In this document: piece after piece, positions 53,085-62,767 of the stretch | Layout of the letters: the number at the start of each line of letters is the position of its first letter | Numbering within the stretch: position 1 is the stretch's first letter | Assembly (NCBI GenBank): GCA_001028815.1 | Contig: LDJB01000001.1 | Span: forward strand, 701,634 to 765,633 | Length of the DNA: 64,000 bases | Reading direction: 5' to 3' | Origin: Peptococcaceae bacterium 1109 | Lineage (GTDB): Bacteria; Bacillota; Limnochordia; Darwinibacteriales; Darwinibacteriaceae | Made by a program: the position numbers and the translations under genes | Notes under the pieces: generated by a model | Told to the model about the DNA's origin: nothing | Databases searched by the model: none | Seen by the model: the letters and a program-made list of their open reading frames with translations, nothing else

Positions 53085-53452
53085 ACCTTGCTGATTAGTG
53101 CAGCTAGAATCAAGTTTGCAGTTGCTAGGTTGGTTGCCAGGGGTACGTTGTGGACATCGCACACCCTAAGCAGTGCAGTGATATCCGGTTCATGGGGCTG
53201 TGCCGTGAGGGGATCCCGCAGGAAGATTACGGCGCCGATCTCGCCGCTGGCCACCATGGCCCCGATCTGCTGGTCACCGCCGTAGGGCCCGGACTGCACC
53301 CGCTGTACGTTTAGCCCCGCCCCTTCACTGATCCGCTTGCCGGTAGTACCTGTAGCTACCAGCTCAAACTGGCTTAAGAGGCCCCGGTGGGAGTAAGCAA
53401 AGGCTACCATTTCGTCTTTCTTCTTGTCGTGGGCAATTAGCGCGATTTTCAC
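53081..53452 (-). CDS. mgsA: Methylglyoxal synthase
   Basis: A 123-residue enzyme converting dihydroxyacetone phosphate to methylglyoxal and phosphate. Motifs [17 protein letters not shown] (catalytic Asp and Lys), ATGTTGKRI and [19 protein letters not shown] are characteristic. GTG 53452 overlaps the coaE stop as GTGA and follows GGAAGGAG. The ATG/TTG further upstream lies inside coaE and is not needed. Confidence 0.94.
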   Translation of the reverse strand: MKIALIAHDKKKDEMVAFAYSHRGLLSQFELVATGTTGKRISEGAGLNVQRVQSGPYGGDQQIGAMVASGEIGAVIFLRDPLTAQPHEPDITALLRVCDVHNVPLATNLATANLILAALISKV

Positions 53453-54030
53453 TCTGTCATCTCCTTCCATAAAGCATCCACCTGGGCATGGCACTGCTCA
53501 AGGGTGCCGCTGTTGTCGATGACTCGATCTGCCCGCCTCACCTTTTCTTCCAGAGGCATCTGGGCCCTAATCATCTGGAGGGCTCTTTCCCGGTTCACAT
53601 TGCTGCGCCCCATTAACCTTCTGAGCTGCGCAGCAGGGTCCGCATACACCACCCAGACCTCATCCAGCCACCTCTCACTGCCCGACTCATACAAAAGGGG
53701 GATGTCGCATACCACCACCCGCCCCGCTCGTTCTTGAGCTTCCCCTTCCGAGCGCATACGGGCAATCACTAACGGGTGGATGATCTCTTCCAAGGCCTTT
53801 TTGGCCTGGGCATCGGAAAAGATGATGTCCCCCAGCAGTTTGCGGTCGATGGTGGAGTCCTCCCTGATCACCTCTGGGAATACCTCCTTCACCCTTTCCC
53901 AGCCAGGGGTGTGAGGTTCCACTACCTCCCGGGCAATAATGTCCGCATCAAGGACATACGCCCCCAGTTCCCGGAGGCGCTGAGCCACCGTGCTCTTTCC
54001 CGTGGCTATTCCCCCTGTAAGGCCGATCAT
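53449..54030 (-). CDS. coaE: Dephospho-CoA kinase
   Basis: A 193-residue P-loop kinase, last step of CoA synthesis. Seen: [29 protein letters not shown] and [15 protein letters not shown] 54030 overlaps mutM by 4 bases (ATGA), and mgsA follows with a 4-base overlap. The mutM-coaE link is common in Firmicutes. Confidence 0.95.
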   Translation of the reverse strand: MIGLTGGIATGKSTVAQRLRELGAYVLDADIIAREVVEPHTPGWERVKEVFPEVIREDSTIDRKLLGDIIFSDAQAKKALEEIIHPLVIARMRSEGEAQERAGRVVVCDIPLLYESGSERWLDEVWVVYADPAAQLRRLMGRSNVNRERALQMIRAQMPLEEKVRRADRVIDNSGTLEQCHAQVDALWKEMTE

Positions 54031-54866
54031 TTCCCGTTACCCCCCTGGCAGTGGGGGCAGAACACGCTTGTCCTGCCGCCGATCCTGACGTGCTGCAGGG
54101 CTTGGCCGCACCTTAGGCAAGGTTCTCCTTTTCGCCCGTAAACCTGGAGCTTATTCTGAAACGAGCCCTCTCTGCCCGTCCCCGTGCGATAGTCCCGGAA
54201 GGTTGTCCCTTGATTGGCCACCGCATCTGTTAGGACGCTGCGAACCGCATGGAAGAGCTCCTCTGTTTCCCTTAAGGTAAGGTCTCCTCCAGGACGTTCT
54301 GGATGAATCCCAGCGGCAAACAGGGCCTCATCTGCGTAGATGTTCCCCAGGCCCGCGATGCGGCGTTGGTCCAGGAGTACTGACTTAATCGGGGCTTTCC
54401 GCCCCTTCAGGATGCGGGCAAGGTATCGTGGGGTAAACTCGTCCCCCAAAGGTTCAGGCCCCATTTCCCTCAGGCCCCTGATGTCCATGAGGCGCTCTGG
54501 GGGCAAAAGGTTAATGGTGCCAAACTTACGTTGGTCCACAAAGCGGAGCTCACTGCCTTCCCCAAACTGGAAGATAGCAGCGGTGTGCTTTTCTATGGGT
54601 ACTTGGTTGCTAGATACTACGATCAGCCGGCCAGTCATGCGCAAATGGACAACCATATAGAGGCCTGTGCTCACCTCAAACAGCAGGTACTTCCCCCGGC
54701 GCCTAAGCTCCACAAAAGAGCTCCCCTCAAGGGCCTTGCTGAACTCTTTGGGGCTTGTATCTTGCAGGGCTCTGGGATAGAGAACTTCCACACGGCAAAT
54801 GGGCCGGTTGAGCACATATGGTTCTAGAGTCCGGCGGACCGTTTCAACTTCTGGTAGTTCAGGCAA
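54027..54866 (-). CDS. mutM: Formamidopyrimidine-DNA glycosylase
   Basis: A 279-residue repair enzyme that removes 8-oxoguanine. PELPEVETVRRTL with the catalytic Pro1 and Glu2 is at the N-terminus (start TTG 54866 after GAGGTGAA), LRMTGRL and the H2TH GLGNIYADEALF follow, and the C-terminus has the zinc finger CLRCGQ and VFCPHCQ. It is preceded by polA after 6 bases, giving a polA-mutM repair pair. Confidence 0.95.
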   Translation of the reverse strand: MPELPEVETVRRTLEPYVLNRPICRVEVLYPRALQDTSPKEFSKALEGSSFVELRRRGKYLLFEVSTGLYMVVHLRMTGRLIVVSSNQVPIEKHTAAIFQFGEGSELRFVDQRKFGTINLLPPERLMDIRGLREMGPEPLGDEFTPRYLARILKGRKAPIKSVLLDQRRIAGLGNIYADEALFAAGIHPERPGGDLTLRETEELFHAVRSVLTDAVANQGTTFRDYRTGTGREGSFQNKLQVYGRKGEPCLRCGQALQHVRIGGRTSVFCPHCQGGNGK

Positions 54867-54872
54867 CGTCGT

Positions 54873-57443
54873 TCACCTCGTTTTCAAAGCCTCACAGTCA
54901 CGCCAGTTTTCCCCCACCTTTACCTCGACCAACAAGGGGACAGCAAGCTCTACCGCGTTTTCCATCTCCGCCCGCACAACCTCCCCTGTGGCGGCCAGTT
55001 CCTCACGGGGCACTTCCAGCACCAGTTCGTCGTGAACTTGGAGGAGGAGTTTGGCCTTAAGCCCCGCCTCCTTAAGGGCCCGGTCCACTTTCAGCATAGC
55101 TAGCTTAATAATATCCGCAGCACTTCCTTGAATAGGCGAGTTCATAGCCATGCGGGCTGCGAAGCTCCGCAGGGTGTAGTTCCGGCTGCGAAGGTCAGGT
55201 AGATACCTGCGGCGCTGGAGGATGGTGGTGACATATCCCAGCTCCGTTCCTCGCCGGACAGTCGCGTCCATATACTCCTTTACCTTGGGGTACCGTTCAA
55301 AATAGCGGTCGATATACGCCTGGGCCTCCGCCCTGGTAAGGTTGATCCCTTTCGCTAGGCCGAAGCTGCTGATGCCATAGACAATGCCGAAGTTGATGGC
55401 CTTCGCAGCACTTCTCTGATCGTCGGACACCTCCTCCAGGGGAACTCCAAACACTTCCGAAGCGGTTTGGGCGTGAATATCTCGTCCTGAGCGGAAGGCT
55501 TCCATCAGGGCTTCGTCCCCGGAAATGTGCGCTAGAACCCGCAGTTCGATCTGGGAATAGTCTGCGCTCATAAGCACGCACCCTTCAGGCGCGATGAACG
55601 CCTCTCGGATGCGCCTCCCCGCGCTGGTCCGCACAGGGATGTTCTGGAGGTTCGGATTGGAGCTGGACAGGCGCCCTGTGGCGGTTACCGTTTGGTGGAA
55701 CGTAGTGTGGATGCGCCCTGTCTCAGGGGAGATGAGCTGGACGAGGGCATCCGCATAGGTAGAGCGGAGTTTTTCTACTTGGCGGTATTCCAGCACCAAA
55801 TTGACGATCTCATACTCGCTCAGCTGTTCCAAAACCTCTGCGCTGGTAGAAGGGCCCGTCTTGGTGCGCTTCAGCACCGGGAGGCCCAGCTTTTCAAAGA
55901 GGATCACTCCTAGCTGTTTTGGGGAGTTGATGTTAAACCTCTCTCCCGCTTCCGCATAGATCTGCTCCGCGATCTGGGTACTCTGGCTGTCCAGCTCTTC
56001 CCCGAGCTTTTCCAGCTTTTCCCTGTTCACCAGGATGCCTGTGTGCTCCATCTGGGCTAAGAGGTAGGCAAGGGGCAGCTCCAGATCGTGATAAAGCTCC
56101 CACAGGCCCGCTTCGCGAAGTTTTGCCTCCAAGCCTTTGTGGAGCTGGGCCAAGAGGCGAACGGAAGCTCCCAAGTACTCTAAGGTGCCAGGCTCCCCAT
56201 GGATGCTGCCTAGGCCCAAAGCCGCGGCCAGAGCCTTAACGTCTTGACGGCTGCCAGAGTCGTGGAGGTAAGCGGCGAGCTCTAAGTCAAACTCTACGGG
56301 GATGGGGTCCTTCTCTGCATGGAGCAGGTGAAGGAGTTCCTTTACGCTGGTACAGCGCACACAGGAGGCCTTTTCCAGGGTACTCCTGATAGCTTCCCTA
56401 ACGTCTGGAGAGCGGTCTACGTTCTCAGCTACCCACACCTTCTCACCCACAGCCAGGGCAATCTGCTTGCGCTCTAGATCGGGAGCAGCACTCACTTCCC
56501 CGGCTGCGGCTGCTTCTTGAAACTCCTTAAGGTTCCCTTGCAAAGACTTGAGGGCAGGTTTGCCTGTTTGAACCTTCTCCTCGGTGGGCGATTGGGGAAG
56601 GCGGTCCAGGAATGATGTAAACTCCAACCTTCTAAAGAGCTCACGCAGGCGCTCTGGGTCTTCCTGACCAGCCCCATCAAAGTCCACATCAATGGGGACA
56701 TCGCAGCGGATGGTCGCAAGTTCTCTGCTGAAGAAGGCCTGTTCTTTGTACTGCGCGAGCTTCTCTTGGAGTTTGCCCTTGACCTTGTCCAGGTTCGCGT
56801 AAAGGTCTTCCAAGGTGGGGAATTCCTGAAGAAGCTTTAAGGCTGTCTTTTCCCCTACTCCAGGAACGCCAGGGATGTTGTCAGAGCTGTCGCCCATGAG
56901 GCCCTTTAGGTCCTTTACCTGGCCAGGGGTGACAGAGAACTCCTCTTTCAGCGTCCTCTCATCCACTACTAAGGTATCCTTGATCCCTCTCCTGGTGAGG
57001 ATCACCTTCACCTTGTCGGTGACCAGCTGGAGGGCATCTCTGTCGCCTGTAACTACGTAAACATCGTGGCCTTGGTTCTCCCCAAGGCGCGCCGCGGTGC
57101 CCAGTACATCATCGGCCTCGTAGCCCTCTAGTTCTAGGCGAGAAACCCCCAAAGCGTCCAAGACTTCTTTCAATGTATCCAGCTGGGGCCGAAGGTCTTC
57201 CGGCATCTTGGAACGGGTAGCCTTGTACTGGTCATATTGCTTGTGGCGGAAGGTCGGCGCAGACACATCAAAAGCCACGCAGATATGGTCAGGGGAGTAA
57301 TCGTCCATGAGGCGGAACAGCATTAGCAAAAAGCCGTATACCCCGTTGGTGGGCTCACCTTGTGCGGTGGAAAGGTTCGGGATGGCATAGTAGGCCCGGT
57401 TGATCAAGCTGTTCCCATCGATGAGCAGGACTGTTTTGGCCAT
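54873..57443 (-). CDS. polA: DNA polymerase I
   Basis: An 856-residue family A polymerase. The 5' nuclease domain (LLIDGNSLINRAYYAIPNL; GVPGVGEKTALKLL) spans about 1-290. The middle exonuclease-like domain lacks the DxE metal motif (the region reads QIALAVGEKVWVAENV), so proofreading is probably absent, as in Bacillus and Thermus. The polymerase has motif A SADYSQIELRVLAHISGD, motif B RSAAKAINFGIVYG and motif C LLQVHDELVLE. ATG follows GAGGG. Confidence 0.95.
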   Translation of the reverse strand: MAKTVLLIDGNSLINRAYYAIPNLSTAQGEPTNGVYGFLLMLFRLMDDYSPDHICVAFDVSAPTFRHKQYDQYKATRSKMPEDLRPQLDTLKEVLDALGVSRLELEGYEADDVLGTAARLGENQGHDVYVVTGDRDALQLVTDKVKVILTRRGIKDTLVVDERTLKEEFSVTPGQVKDLKGLMGDSSDNIPGVPGVGEKTALKLLQEFPTLEDLYANLDKVKGKLQEKLAQYKEQAFFSRELATIRCDVPIDVDFDGAGQEDPERLRELFRRLEFTSFLDRLPQSPTEEKVQTGKPALKSLQGNLKEFQEAAAAGEVSAAPDLERKQIALAVGEKVWVAENVDRSPDVREAIRSTLEKASCVRCTSVKELLHLLHAEKDPIPVEFDLELAAYLHDSGSRQDVKALAAALGLGSIHGEPGTLEYLGASVRLLAQLHKGLEAKLREAGLWELYHDLELPLAYLLAQMEHTGILVNREKLEKLGEELDSQSTQIAEQIYAEAGERFNINSPKQLGVILFEKLGLPVLKRTKTGPSTSAEVLEQLSEYEIVNLVLEYRQVEKLRSTYADALVQLISPETGRIHTTFHQTVTATGRLSSSNPNLQNIPVRTSAGRRIREAFIAPEGCVLMSADYSQIELRVLAHISGDEALMEAFRSGRDIHAQTASEVFGVPLEEVSDDQRSAAKAINFGIVYGISSFGLAKGINLTRAEAQAYIDRYFERYPKVKEYMDATVRRGTELGYVTTILQRRRYLPDLRSRNYTLRSFAARMAMNSPIQGSAADIIKLAMLKVDRALKEAGLKAKLLLQVHDELVLEVPREELAATGEVVRAEMENAVELAVPLLVEVKVGENWRDCEALKTR

Positions 57444-57549
57444 TTGAATCCCTCATTTCTTCCCTTTTCTATTCAACGCAGCTGGTGAAAAACCTTCCAC
57501 CTGTGGCAAGCACTCCCCGCCATGGGTAGTATTACATAGAGGTACCGGC

Positions 57550-57577
57550 TTGTGCAGGGAGAACTGTTGGGTATAAG
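57550..57577 (+). promoter_or_regulatory. Promoter of the SLH gene
   Basis: TTGTGC (57550-57555), 16-bp spacer and TATAAG (57572-57577), 29 bases before the start. Confidence 0.6.
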
Positions 57578-57606
57578 ATCATTGCAGCAGGATAGAAAGG
57601 AAGATC

Positions 57607-58731
57607 ATGTTGCGCAAACTGCGTTTTCTTGCACTGATTGCGATTCTAATCTTTGTGCAGGCCAGCCCCATGGCCCTCGCGGCCTATACGGACATCTCCA
57701 CCAATTGGGCCAAGGCCGCAATTAGCGGCCTGGAAGAGCGGGGTGTCTTCGCGGGTATGTTTGAGGATGAGTACGGCCCCCACCAGCCTCTTGAGGCAGA
57801 GTTGTTTTGCCTCATGGTGCAAAGGGCTTTTGGGCTTGAGGAGCCTGTAAGCCTAGCCTTGGACGAAGATGAGTTTGTTACTCGGGGAGTCTTGGCCTCT
57901 ACCGTCGCGGAGCTCTTGGGGATCGGCCCAGAGACTGTCAGCCTGGCAAGTTCCTACCCCAGCTTTGAGGATGTAGCTCCCGATCACCCGGTGTACCTTC
58001 AGGCGGAGGTCCTCCGCAGCCTCGGGGCCCTTCCCACCTACATCCACAACCGTTTTGAGCCCGATCGGCCCGCCACCAGGGCAGAGGTGGCCCACTTGCT
58101 GAGCAAGGTGAGCGCCTGGAGCCGGCTCAGCGGGGAAATCAGCGAGGTGGCTGAGGATGCCGCGCAGATTATGGTGCAGGCAGAGACAGGCCTTGTCCCC
58201 CTCTCCCTAACGACAAGAACTGCGGTCTACAGCCGCGGCGAGCTTGCAAGCCCTCACTCCCTGGAAGCAGGAGATGTGGTCTTCGCTCTTTACAACGATG
58301 CTGGAGAAGCGCTGCTTGTGAGCAAGCCCCAGCGTGGCCTTGCGGCCTTGGTGGATACAGATGCCTTGATGGCGTTCCTCAACAAGAGCGCGCAAGTCCT
58401 AAACGATGTCCTCACTCCTGAGCAAGTCTCTGCGGTCCTCAACGGAGATTGGCAGACCTTAAGCGATGAGGTCCGCTACGAACTGCACCAACGCCTCGTA
58501 GATCTAGGCGTCTCCCCTTGGGAAGTGGATGCCCTCCTTGAGCAGGATTGGCCAGCTGTCCAGGAGATCGCCAAAGACCGCTTAGCGGCAGAGGCAGCAG
58601 AGTACCTTAACATCAGCCCAGAACTGGTTTTTGCAGCCATCAACCGCAACTGGGACCGGTTGGTGGAGTATGCCCAAGTGGAGCTGGCGCAGCGCCTCCT
58701 CACAAGCTCTTGGCTGAAGAGCTCTAACTAA
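57607..58731 (+). CDS. S-layer homology domain protein
   Basis: A 374-residue exported protein. The signal peptide ends at about ALAA-Y; residues 27-175 carry two or three degenerate SLH motifs (YTDISTNWAKAAISGLEERGVFAG; FEDVAPDHPVYLQAEVLRSLGAL; FEPDRPATRAEVAHLLSKV). The rest holds repeated helical units around DWQTLSDEV and DWPAVQEIAKDR and NWDRLVEYAQ, unassigned. SLH domains bind secondary cell-wall polymers; in diderm Firmicutes they often tether the outer membrane. ATG follows AAAGGAAG. Single-gene unit. Confidence 0.8.
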   Translation: MLRKLRFLALIAILIFVQASPMALAAYTDISTNWAKAAISGLEERGVFAGMFEDEYGPHQPLEAELFCLMVQRAFGLEEPVSLALDEDEFVTRGVLASTVAELLGIGPETVSLASSYPSFEDVAPDHPVYLQAEVLRSLGALPTYIHNRFEPDRPATRAEVAHLLSKVSAWSRLSGEISEVAEDAAQIMVQAETGLVPLSLTTRTAVYSRGELASPHSLEAGDVVFALYNDAGEALLVSKPQRGLAALVDTDALMAFLNKSAQVLNDVLTPEQVSAVLNGDWQTLSDEVRYELHQRLVDLGVSPWEVDALLEQDWPAVQEIAKDRLAAEAAEYLNISPELVFAAINRNWDRLVEYAQVELAQRLLTSSWLKSSN

Positions 58732-58744
58732 AGCTGTGACCAGC

Positions 58745-58771
58745 AAAGCGCGGCCCGCGGGCCGCGCTTTT
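58745..58771. terminator. Bidirectional terminator between SLH and L,D-transpeptidase genes
   Basis: A perfect 26-base palindrome, AAAGCGCGGCCCG paired with CGGGCCGCGCTTT, with flanking T/A bases on both strands. Confidence 0.85.
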
Positions 58772-58778
58772 AATTTGC

Positions 58779-59876
58779 CTATGGCGCTTCGATTCTCAGT
58801 TCATCTTCCCCCTCATACTGGAGGACTGCCTGGACCGGAACGTAGTAATCCCCTTGGAAACACACCACAGTAAGCTGCTGAGGCACGAGGGGAGTGGTGT
58901 GTGCTTCCAGAACATCCCTTAGGGATTTGACGGGGATGTAGGACACTTGGTCAATGGTAAGGACGCCCCCTAACAGGCGATCCCCGAGGTAAGCCCGGGG
59001 CGAGCGAAGATGAATGGAGGTTCCTTCCACTTCAACGGAGAGCCCCAAGAGATCAGCGTATGTCTCTACATCTAGGTATGTGGTTCCCGCCCAATCCTTT
59101 ACATCAAGGTTCTTAGAGCCATCCAGGCTGTGGGCCCCGAAGGGTACATAGGAACGGCCTCCTACTAAAGCGCCCTGAACGTCCAGGGGCTCGCCGTTGA
59201 AAGAGATATCCATGGTCAAGGGAAGGCACTCTGCCTTCCCCGAAGGCTGTGCTGCTATTAGATCCAGAGCGGGCCAGAAGACCCGGTCCCACCAGCCTCG
59301 CTGCCGGAGGCCTTCTTCTAGCTGTTTTCTGGTTGTGTTTAGGTCATAAACGTCCGGGTAGATTGTGACGGTCTTGTTCCCGAACATGGGGTCTTCTCCG
59401 AAAACCACGGCCTGGTATACTAGCTTGACGGGAGTACCTACCTGCACCAGGGCAGAAAGCTCTTCCACATCGCTGTTCCGCATTCGGATACATCCCGATG
59501 AGGCTGCGGTGCCGATGGAGTCTGGATTGTTGGTGCCGTGAATACCGTAGCTGGGAAAGCCCAAGCCCATCCACCTAGTGCCCACAGGATTGTTGGGCCC
59601 TGGTGGTATGGGGCTCAGTCCCCGTTCCCACCAGCGCGGGGGATAGTATGTAGGATCGGTGACCTTGTTGACAATAGTGGTCTCTCCAAGAATGGAAGGC
59701 TTCAGCTCGCTGCCAATACTGATGGGATACTCTCGGACCACTACCCCGTTCTCGTAGAGGTAGAGGGTGAATCCGGGAATGTTCACCACAATTGAACGCG
59801 CCCCAGCTTCTGCCCAAGCACTGCCTGTCCACACCAGGAGCAAACAAATGAGAAACACGAACCTAACTCTACGCAT
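58779..59876 (-). CDS. L,D-transpeptidase with stalk-like C-terminus
   Basis: A 365-residue exported enzyme that makes 3-3 peptidoglycan crosslinks or anchors proteins. Signal peptide FVFLICLLLVWTGSAWA; YkuD domain SIVVNIPGFTLYLYENG to about residue 170 with HGTNNPDSIGTAASSGCIRM. The catalytic Cys and HGT histidine are present, but the usual SHGC reads SSGC. The C-terminal half (YVPFGAHSLDGS, YIPVKSLRDVL) looks like copper-amine-oxidase-N stalk repeats. ATG 59876 follows GGGAGGG. Converges on the SLH gene. Confidence 0.88.
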   Translation of the reverse strand: MRRVRFVFLICLLLVWTGSAWAEAGARSIVVNIPGFTLYLYENGVVVREYPISIGSELKPSILGETTIVNKVTDPTYYPPRWWERGLSPIPPGPNNPVGTRWMGLGFPSYGIHGTNNPDSIGTAASSGCIRMRNSDVEELSALVQVGTPVKLVYQAVVFGEDPMFGNKTVTIYPDVYDLNTTRKQLEEGLRQRGWWDRVFWPALDLIAAQPSGKAECLPLTMDISFNGEPLDVQGALVGGRSYVPFGAHSLDGSKNLDVKDWAGTTYLDVETYADLLGLSVEVEGTSIHLRSPRAYLGDRLLGGVLTIDQVSYIPVKSLRDVLEAHTTPLVPQQLTVVCFQGDYYVPVQAVLQYEGEDELRIEAP

Positions 59877-59952
59877 GAGAATCCCTCCCGCTTTGATCAT
59901 AATACAACTATGCCAAAAACGGGAGGGATTATTCCATAATTCTCCAAGTTTT

Positions 59953-62199
59953 TTAGCTACATCTGCTGAACCCGCAGTCTACGCACGTGGAACAGCCGCT
60001 TTCCTGGACCATCCCGCCGCCGCATTCGGGGCAGGGGTCGGTACGATCCCGCATAGCGCTGATCGGATCCGGATTACTCCCCTCTGGATTGCCTGCAGCT
60101 GCCTCAGCTTGGCCTAAACTAGACCTCTGAGCATGGCTTAAGCCGCTTCTTACGTACTCATCCAGGACCTGTGCAATGGCATCCGGGCAGGATAGTACCT
60201 GCTTGCCATCTTCCCAGATGGGATGGGGGCACCTGATCCCCCGCAGCTGTTTCGCGATCTGCGCCGGTTCCACACCAGAGCGCAGTGCCAGGGAGATGAG
60301 GCGGGCATTGGCCTCGGAGAAGGCCGCTGCGCACCCGCCCGCCTTGCCGATGGTGGTGAAGACTTCGCAGATGCCGTACTCATCTTCGTTGATGGTGACG
60401 TATAGCGTGCCGCAGCCTGTCTTCATCCGCACCGTCTGCCCCCGGGTAACCTTCGGGCGCTTCCGGGGAGCATGCTTGCGCCCTGCAGGCTCCGCCTGCT
60501 TCTTCTCTTCCTGCTTGTGGCCAACGGTGAGGACCTCCCCTTCCCGGGATCCGGCCCGGTACACCGTTACCCCTTTACAGCCCAGCTCATACGCGAGACG
60601 GTACACTTTTTCAATGTCTTCCCTGGTGGCTTCTGTGGGGAAGTTCACCGTCTTGCTCACCGCATTGTCTGTAAACTCCTGGAACGCGGCTTGCATGCGG
60701 ATGTGCCACTCTGGGGAAATCTCATGGGCGGTAACCATCACTCGGCGGAGATGAGCCGGAATCTCTTCCATGGCCTGGACCGAGCCTAGTTCCGCAACCT
60801 TTTCGATGAGTTCCTGGGAATACAGGCCCTCTTCCTTTAGGATCTCCTCAAACATCCCATTTACTTCTACCAGGCGGTCGTTGTCCAGCACGTTGCGGGT
60901 AAAGGCCAGGGCGAAGATGGGCTCGATACCGCTAGAGCACCCTGCAATGATGGAGATAGTCCCCGTGGGAGCGATGGTCGTTACCGTGGAGTTCCGCATG
61001 GGAATGCCCCGCTCCTCGAAAATGCTGCCTTCGTAATTGGGGAAGTTGCCCCGTTCTAGGGCCAGTTGACTGGATGCCTCATGGCCCTTTTCCTGCACGA
61101 AGCCCATCACTTTCCGGGCGAGCTCAACGCCTTCAGGGCTGTCATAGGGGACCCCTAGGCGCATGAGCAGGTCTGCAAAGCCCATTACCCCCAAACCGAT
61201 CTTGCGGTTGGCCTTGGTCATCTCCTCGATTTCTGGGATGGGGTAGTTGTTCGCTTCAATGACGTTGTCTAAGAAGCGCACCGCGATGGCCACCACTTCT
61301 GCCAGGCGGTCCCAGTCAATTACCCACTCCCCGTCCACCTTCTTGACCATCTTGGCCAAGTTAATGGATCCGAGGTTGCAGCTTTCATTGGGCAGCAAGG
61401 GCTGTTCGCCGCAGGGGTTGGTGGCTTCGATTTCCCCGATATGAGGTGTGGGGTTTGCCCGGTTGATCCGGTCGAGGAACACAATCCCTGGCTCCCCATT
61501 CTTCCACGCCCCATCGATAATCAGGTTGAACACATCCCGCGCGCGCAGTTCGCCCACAGGCTCGTTGGTGCGAGGGTTAATCAATTTGTACGTGGAGTCA
61601 CTGTCCACAGCTTCCATGAACTCTTCTGTAATGCCAACTGAGATATTGAAGTTAGTTATTTCCGCGTTGTTCGCCTTGCACTGGATAAACTCCAGGATAT
61701 CTGGGTGGTCTACCCGAAGGATTCCCATGTTTGCTCCGCGCCTGGTCCCACCCTGCTTAATGGCATCTGTGGCCGCGTTGAAAGTCTTCAGGAACGAGAC
61801 AGGGCCGCTGGCCACGCCCCCAGTGGAGCGCACCACATCAGATTTGGGCCTCAGCCGGGAAAAACTAAAGCCTGTCCCGCCTCCGGACTTTTGAATCAGG
61901 GCCGCGTTCTTCAGGGTCTCGAAAATGCCATCCATAGAATCTTCGATGGGCAGGACGAAGCAAGCTGAGAGCTGCTGCAGGGCACGCCCAGCGTTCATCA
62001 GTGTGGGGCTGTTGGGAACGAACTCAAGGTTGTCAATGACTTCAAAAAAGAGCTCCTCCCACTTGGGGTCTGACTCAACGGAAGCTATGTTCTTGGCCAC
62101 CCGGCGAGCCATATCTTCGGGAGTCTCCACTACCTTTCCTTCTTCTTTGGCAAGGTAGCGCCGCTCCAATACTGTGCGAGCATTAGCAGTGATCTTCAC
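59953..62199 (-). CDS. nrdJ: Adenosylcobalamin-dependent ribonucleotide reductase
   Basis: A 748-residue class II reductase that makes deoxynucleotides using coenzyme B12, with or without oxygen. Redox Cys in LSACFVLP near residue 80, GGGTGFSFSRLRP, active-site NPCGEQPL near 261 and TIAPTGTISIIAG are visible. The C-terminus is a cysteine-rich zinc region (DPCPECGGGM ... GCSTCVDCGF) that regenerates the active site. Start GTG 62199. Promoter with tandem NrdR boxes lies upstream; nrdR and the class I/III enzymes are not in the window. Confidence 0.95.
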   Translation of the reverse strand: MKITANARTVLERRYLAKEEGKVVETPEDMARRVAKNIASVESDPKWEELFFEVIDNLEFVPNSPTLMNAGRALQQLSACFVLPIEDSMDGIFETLKNAALIQKSGGGTGFSFSRLRPKSDVVRSTGGVASGPVSFLKTFNAATDAIKQGGTRRGANMGILRVDHPDILEFIQCKANNAEITNFNISVGITEEFMEAVDSDSTYKLINPRTNEPVGELRARDVFNLIIDGAWKNGEPGIVFLDRINRANPTPHIGEIEATNPCGEQPLLPNESCNLGSINLAKMVKKVDGEWVIDWDRLAEVVAIAVRFLDNVIEANNYPIPEIEEMTKANRKIGLGVMGFADLLMRLGVPYDSPEGVELARKVMGFVQEKGHEASSQLALERGNFPNYEGSIFEERGIPMRNSTVTTIAPTGTISIIAGCSSGIEPIFALAFTRNVLDNDRLVEVNGMFEEILKEEGLYSQELIEKVAELGSVQAMEEIPAHLRRVMVTAHEISPEWHIRMQAAFQEFTDNAVSKTVNFPTEATREDIEKVYRLAYELGCKGVTVYRAGSREGEVLTVGHKQEEKKQAEPAGRKHAPRKRPKVTRGQTVRMKTGCGTLYVTINEDEYGICEVFTTIGKAGGCAAAFSEANARLISLALRSGVEPAQIAKQLRGIRCPHPIWEDGKQVLSCPDAIAQVLDEYVRSGLSHAQRSSLGQAEAAAGNPEGSNPDPISAMRDRTDPCPECGGGMVQESGCSTCVDCGFSRCS

Positions 62200-62222
62200 T
62201 CTAGCCTCAATCCTCTCTGCTA

Positions 62223-62264
62223 CTATATGCAGTTTGTGTCGCTTTATAAGTATACTACATATAG
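62223..62264. promoter_or_regulatory. Tandem NrdR boxes
   Basis: CTATATGCAG (62223-62232) and CTACATATAG (62255-62264) match the NrdR core CwATATATwG at 8 and 9 of 10 positions. Their 32-bp offset is the usual three-turn spacing, and the second box lies in the promoter spacer of nrdJ. Confidence 0.75.
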
Positions 62265-62277
62265 GGTGCGATGTCCA
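62249..62277 (-). promoter_or_regulatory. Promoter of nrdJ
   Basis: Minus strand TGGACA (62272-62277), 17-bp spacer and TATACT (62249-62254). One NrdR box fills the spacer. Confidence 0.7.
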
Positions 62278-62278
62278 T

Positions 62279-62311
62279 AAAAAAGCCTAGGTTAGAAATT
62301 TCTACCTAGGC
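62279..62311 (-). terminator. Terminator after the Fur-family gene
   Basis: Stem GCCTAGGT/ACCTAGGC with further pairing AGAAA/TTTCT inside, followed by TTTTTTA on the minus strand. It separates the regulator from nrdJ. Confidence 0.88.
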
Positions 62312-62320
62312 AGTGATGCC

Positions 62321-62740
62321 TTACGCTTCTCGGGCTGCGGCCTGCACTTCCGCGAGGCACTCAGAACAGGTACCGTAGAACTCCAGGCGGTGCCGAAACA
62401 CCTTGCCCCCAATCTCCCGGGCCACTTCCCTGTCTAACTCTGCCATGCACTCTATCTCCAGGTCTTCAATTCTCCCGCATTGTTCGCACACAAAATGATA
62501 ATGGTCGTGGGCCTTTCCGTCATAGCGTGTGTAGCCGCTTCCGTACGAGAGTTCTTGGACTTCACCCATCTCCACCAGTGTCTTCAGATTGCGGTAGATA
62601 GTACCCAAACTAACGTTGGGCATCTCCTTGCGGACCTCTTGGTACACCCAGTCGGCAGTCGGATGGGTGTCGGTGCTCTGCAGCACCCGTAGGATAGCAC
62701 CTCGCTGCTTTGTCTTCCGCACAAATCCCTTGGTTGTCAC
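62321..62740 (-). CDS. Fur family regulator, PerR-like
   Basis: A 139-residue metal-dependent repressor. Helix-turn-helix KQRGAILRVLQSTDTHPTADWVYQEV and SLGTIYRNLKTLVEMG, dimer domain with HDHYHFVCEQCGRIEDL and a second CSEC pair, the four-Cys structural zinc site. The HDHYHF context resembles PerR more than Fur, but iron, zinc or peroxide sensing cannot be told apart by eye. GTG 62740 is seven bases after GGAGGT; another GTG three bases earlier and one at 62755 are possible. Probably autoregulated. Confidence 0.88.
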   Translation of the reverse strand: MTTKGFVRKTKQRGAILRVLQSTDTHPTADWVYQEVRKEMPNVSLGTIYRNLKTLVEMGEVQELSYGSGYTRYDGKAHDHYHFVCEQCGRIEDLEIECMAELDREVAREIGGKVFRHRLEFYGTCSECLAEVQAAAREA

Positions 62741-62767
62741 CACTATTACCTCCACGAATACACAAGC

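Noticed and set aside
62200-62320. A cobalamin riboswitch before nrdJ
   Set aside because: The gap is too short and no B12-box-like sequence is present; NrdR boxes explain the region better.
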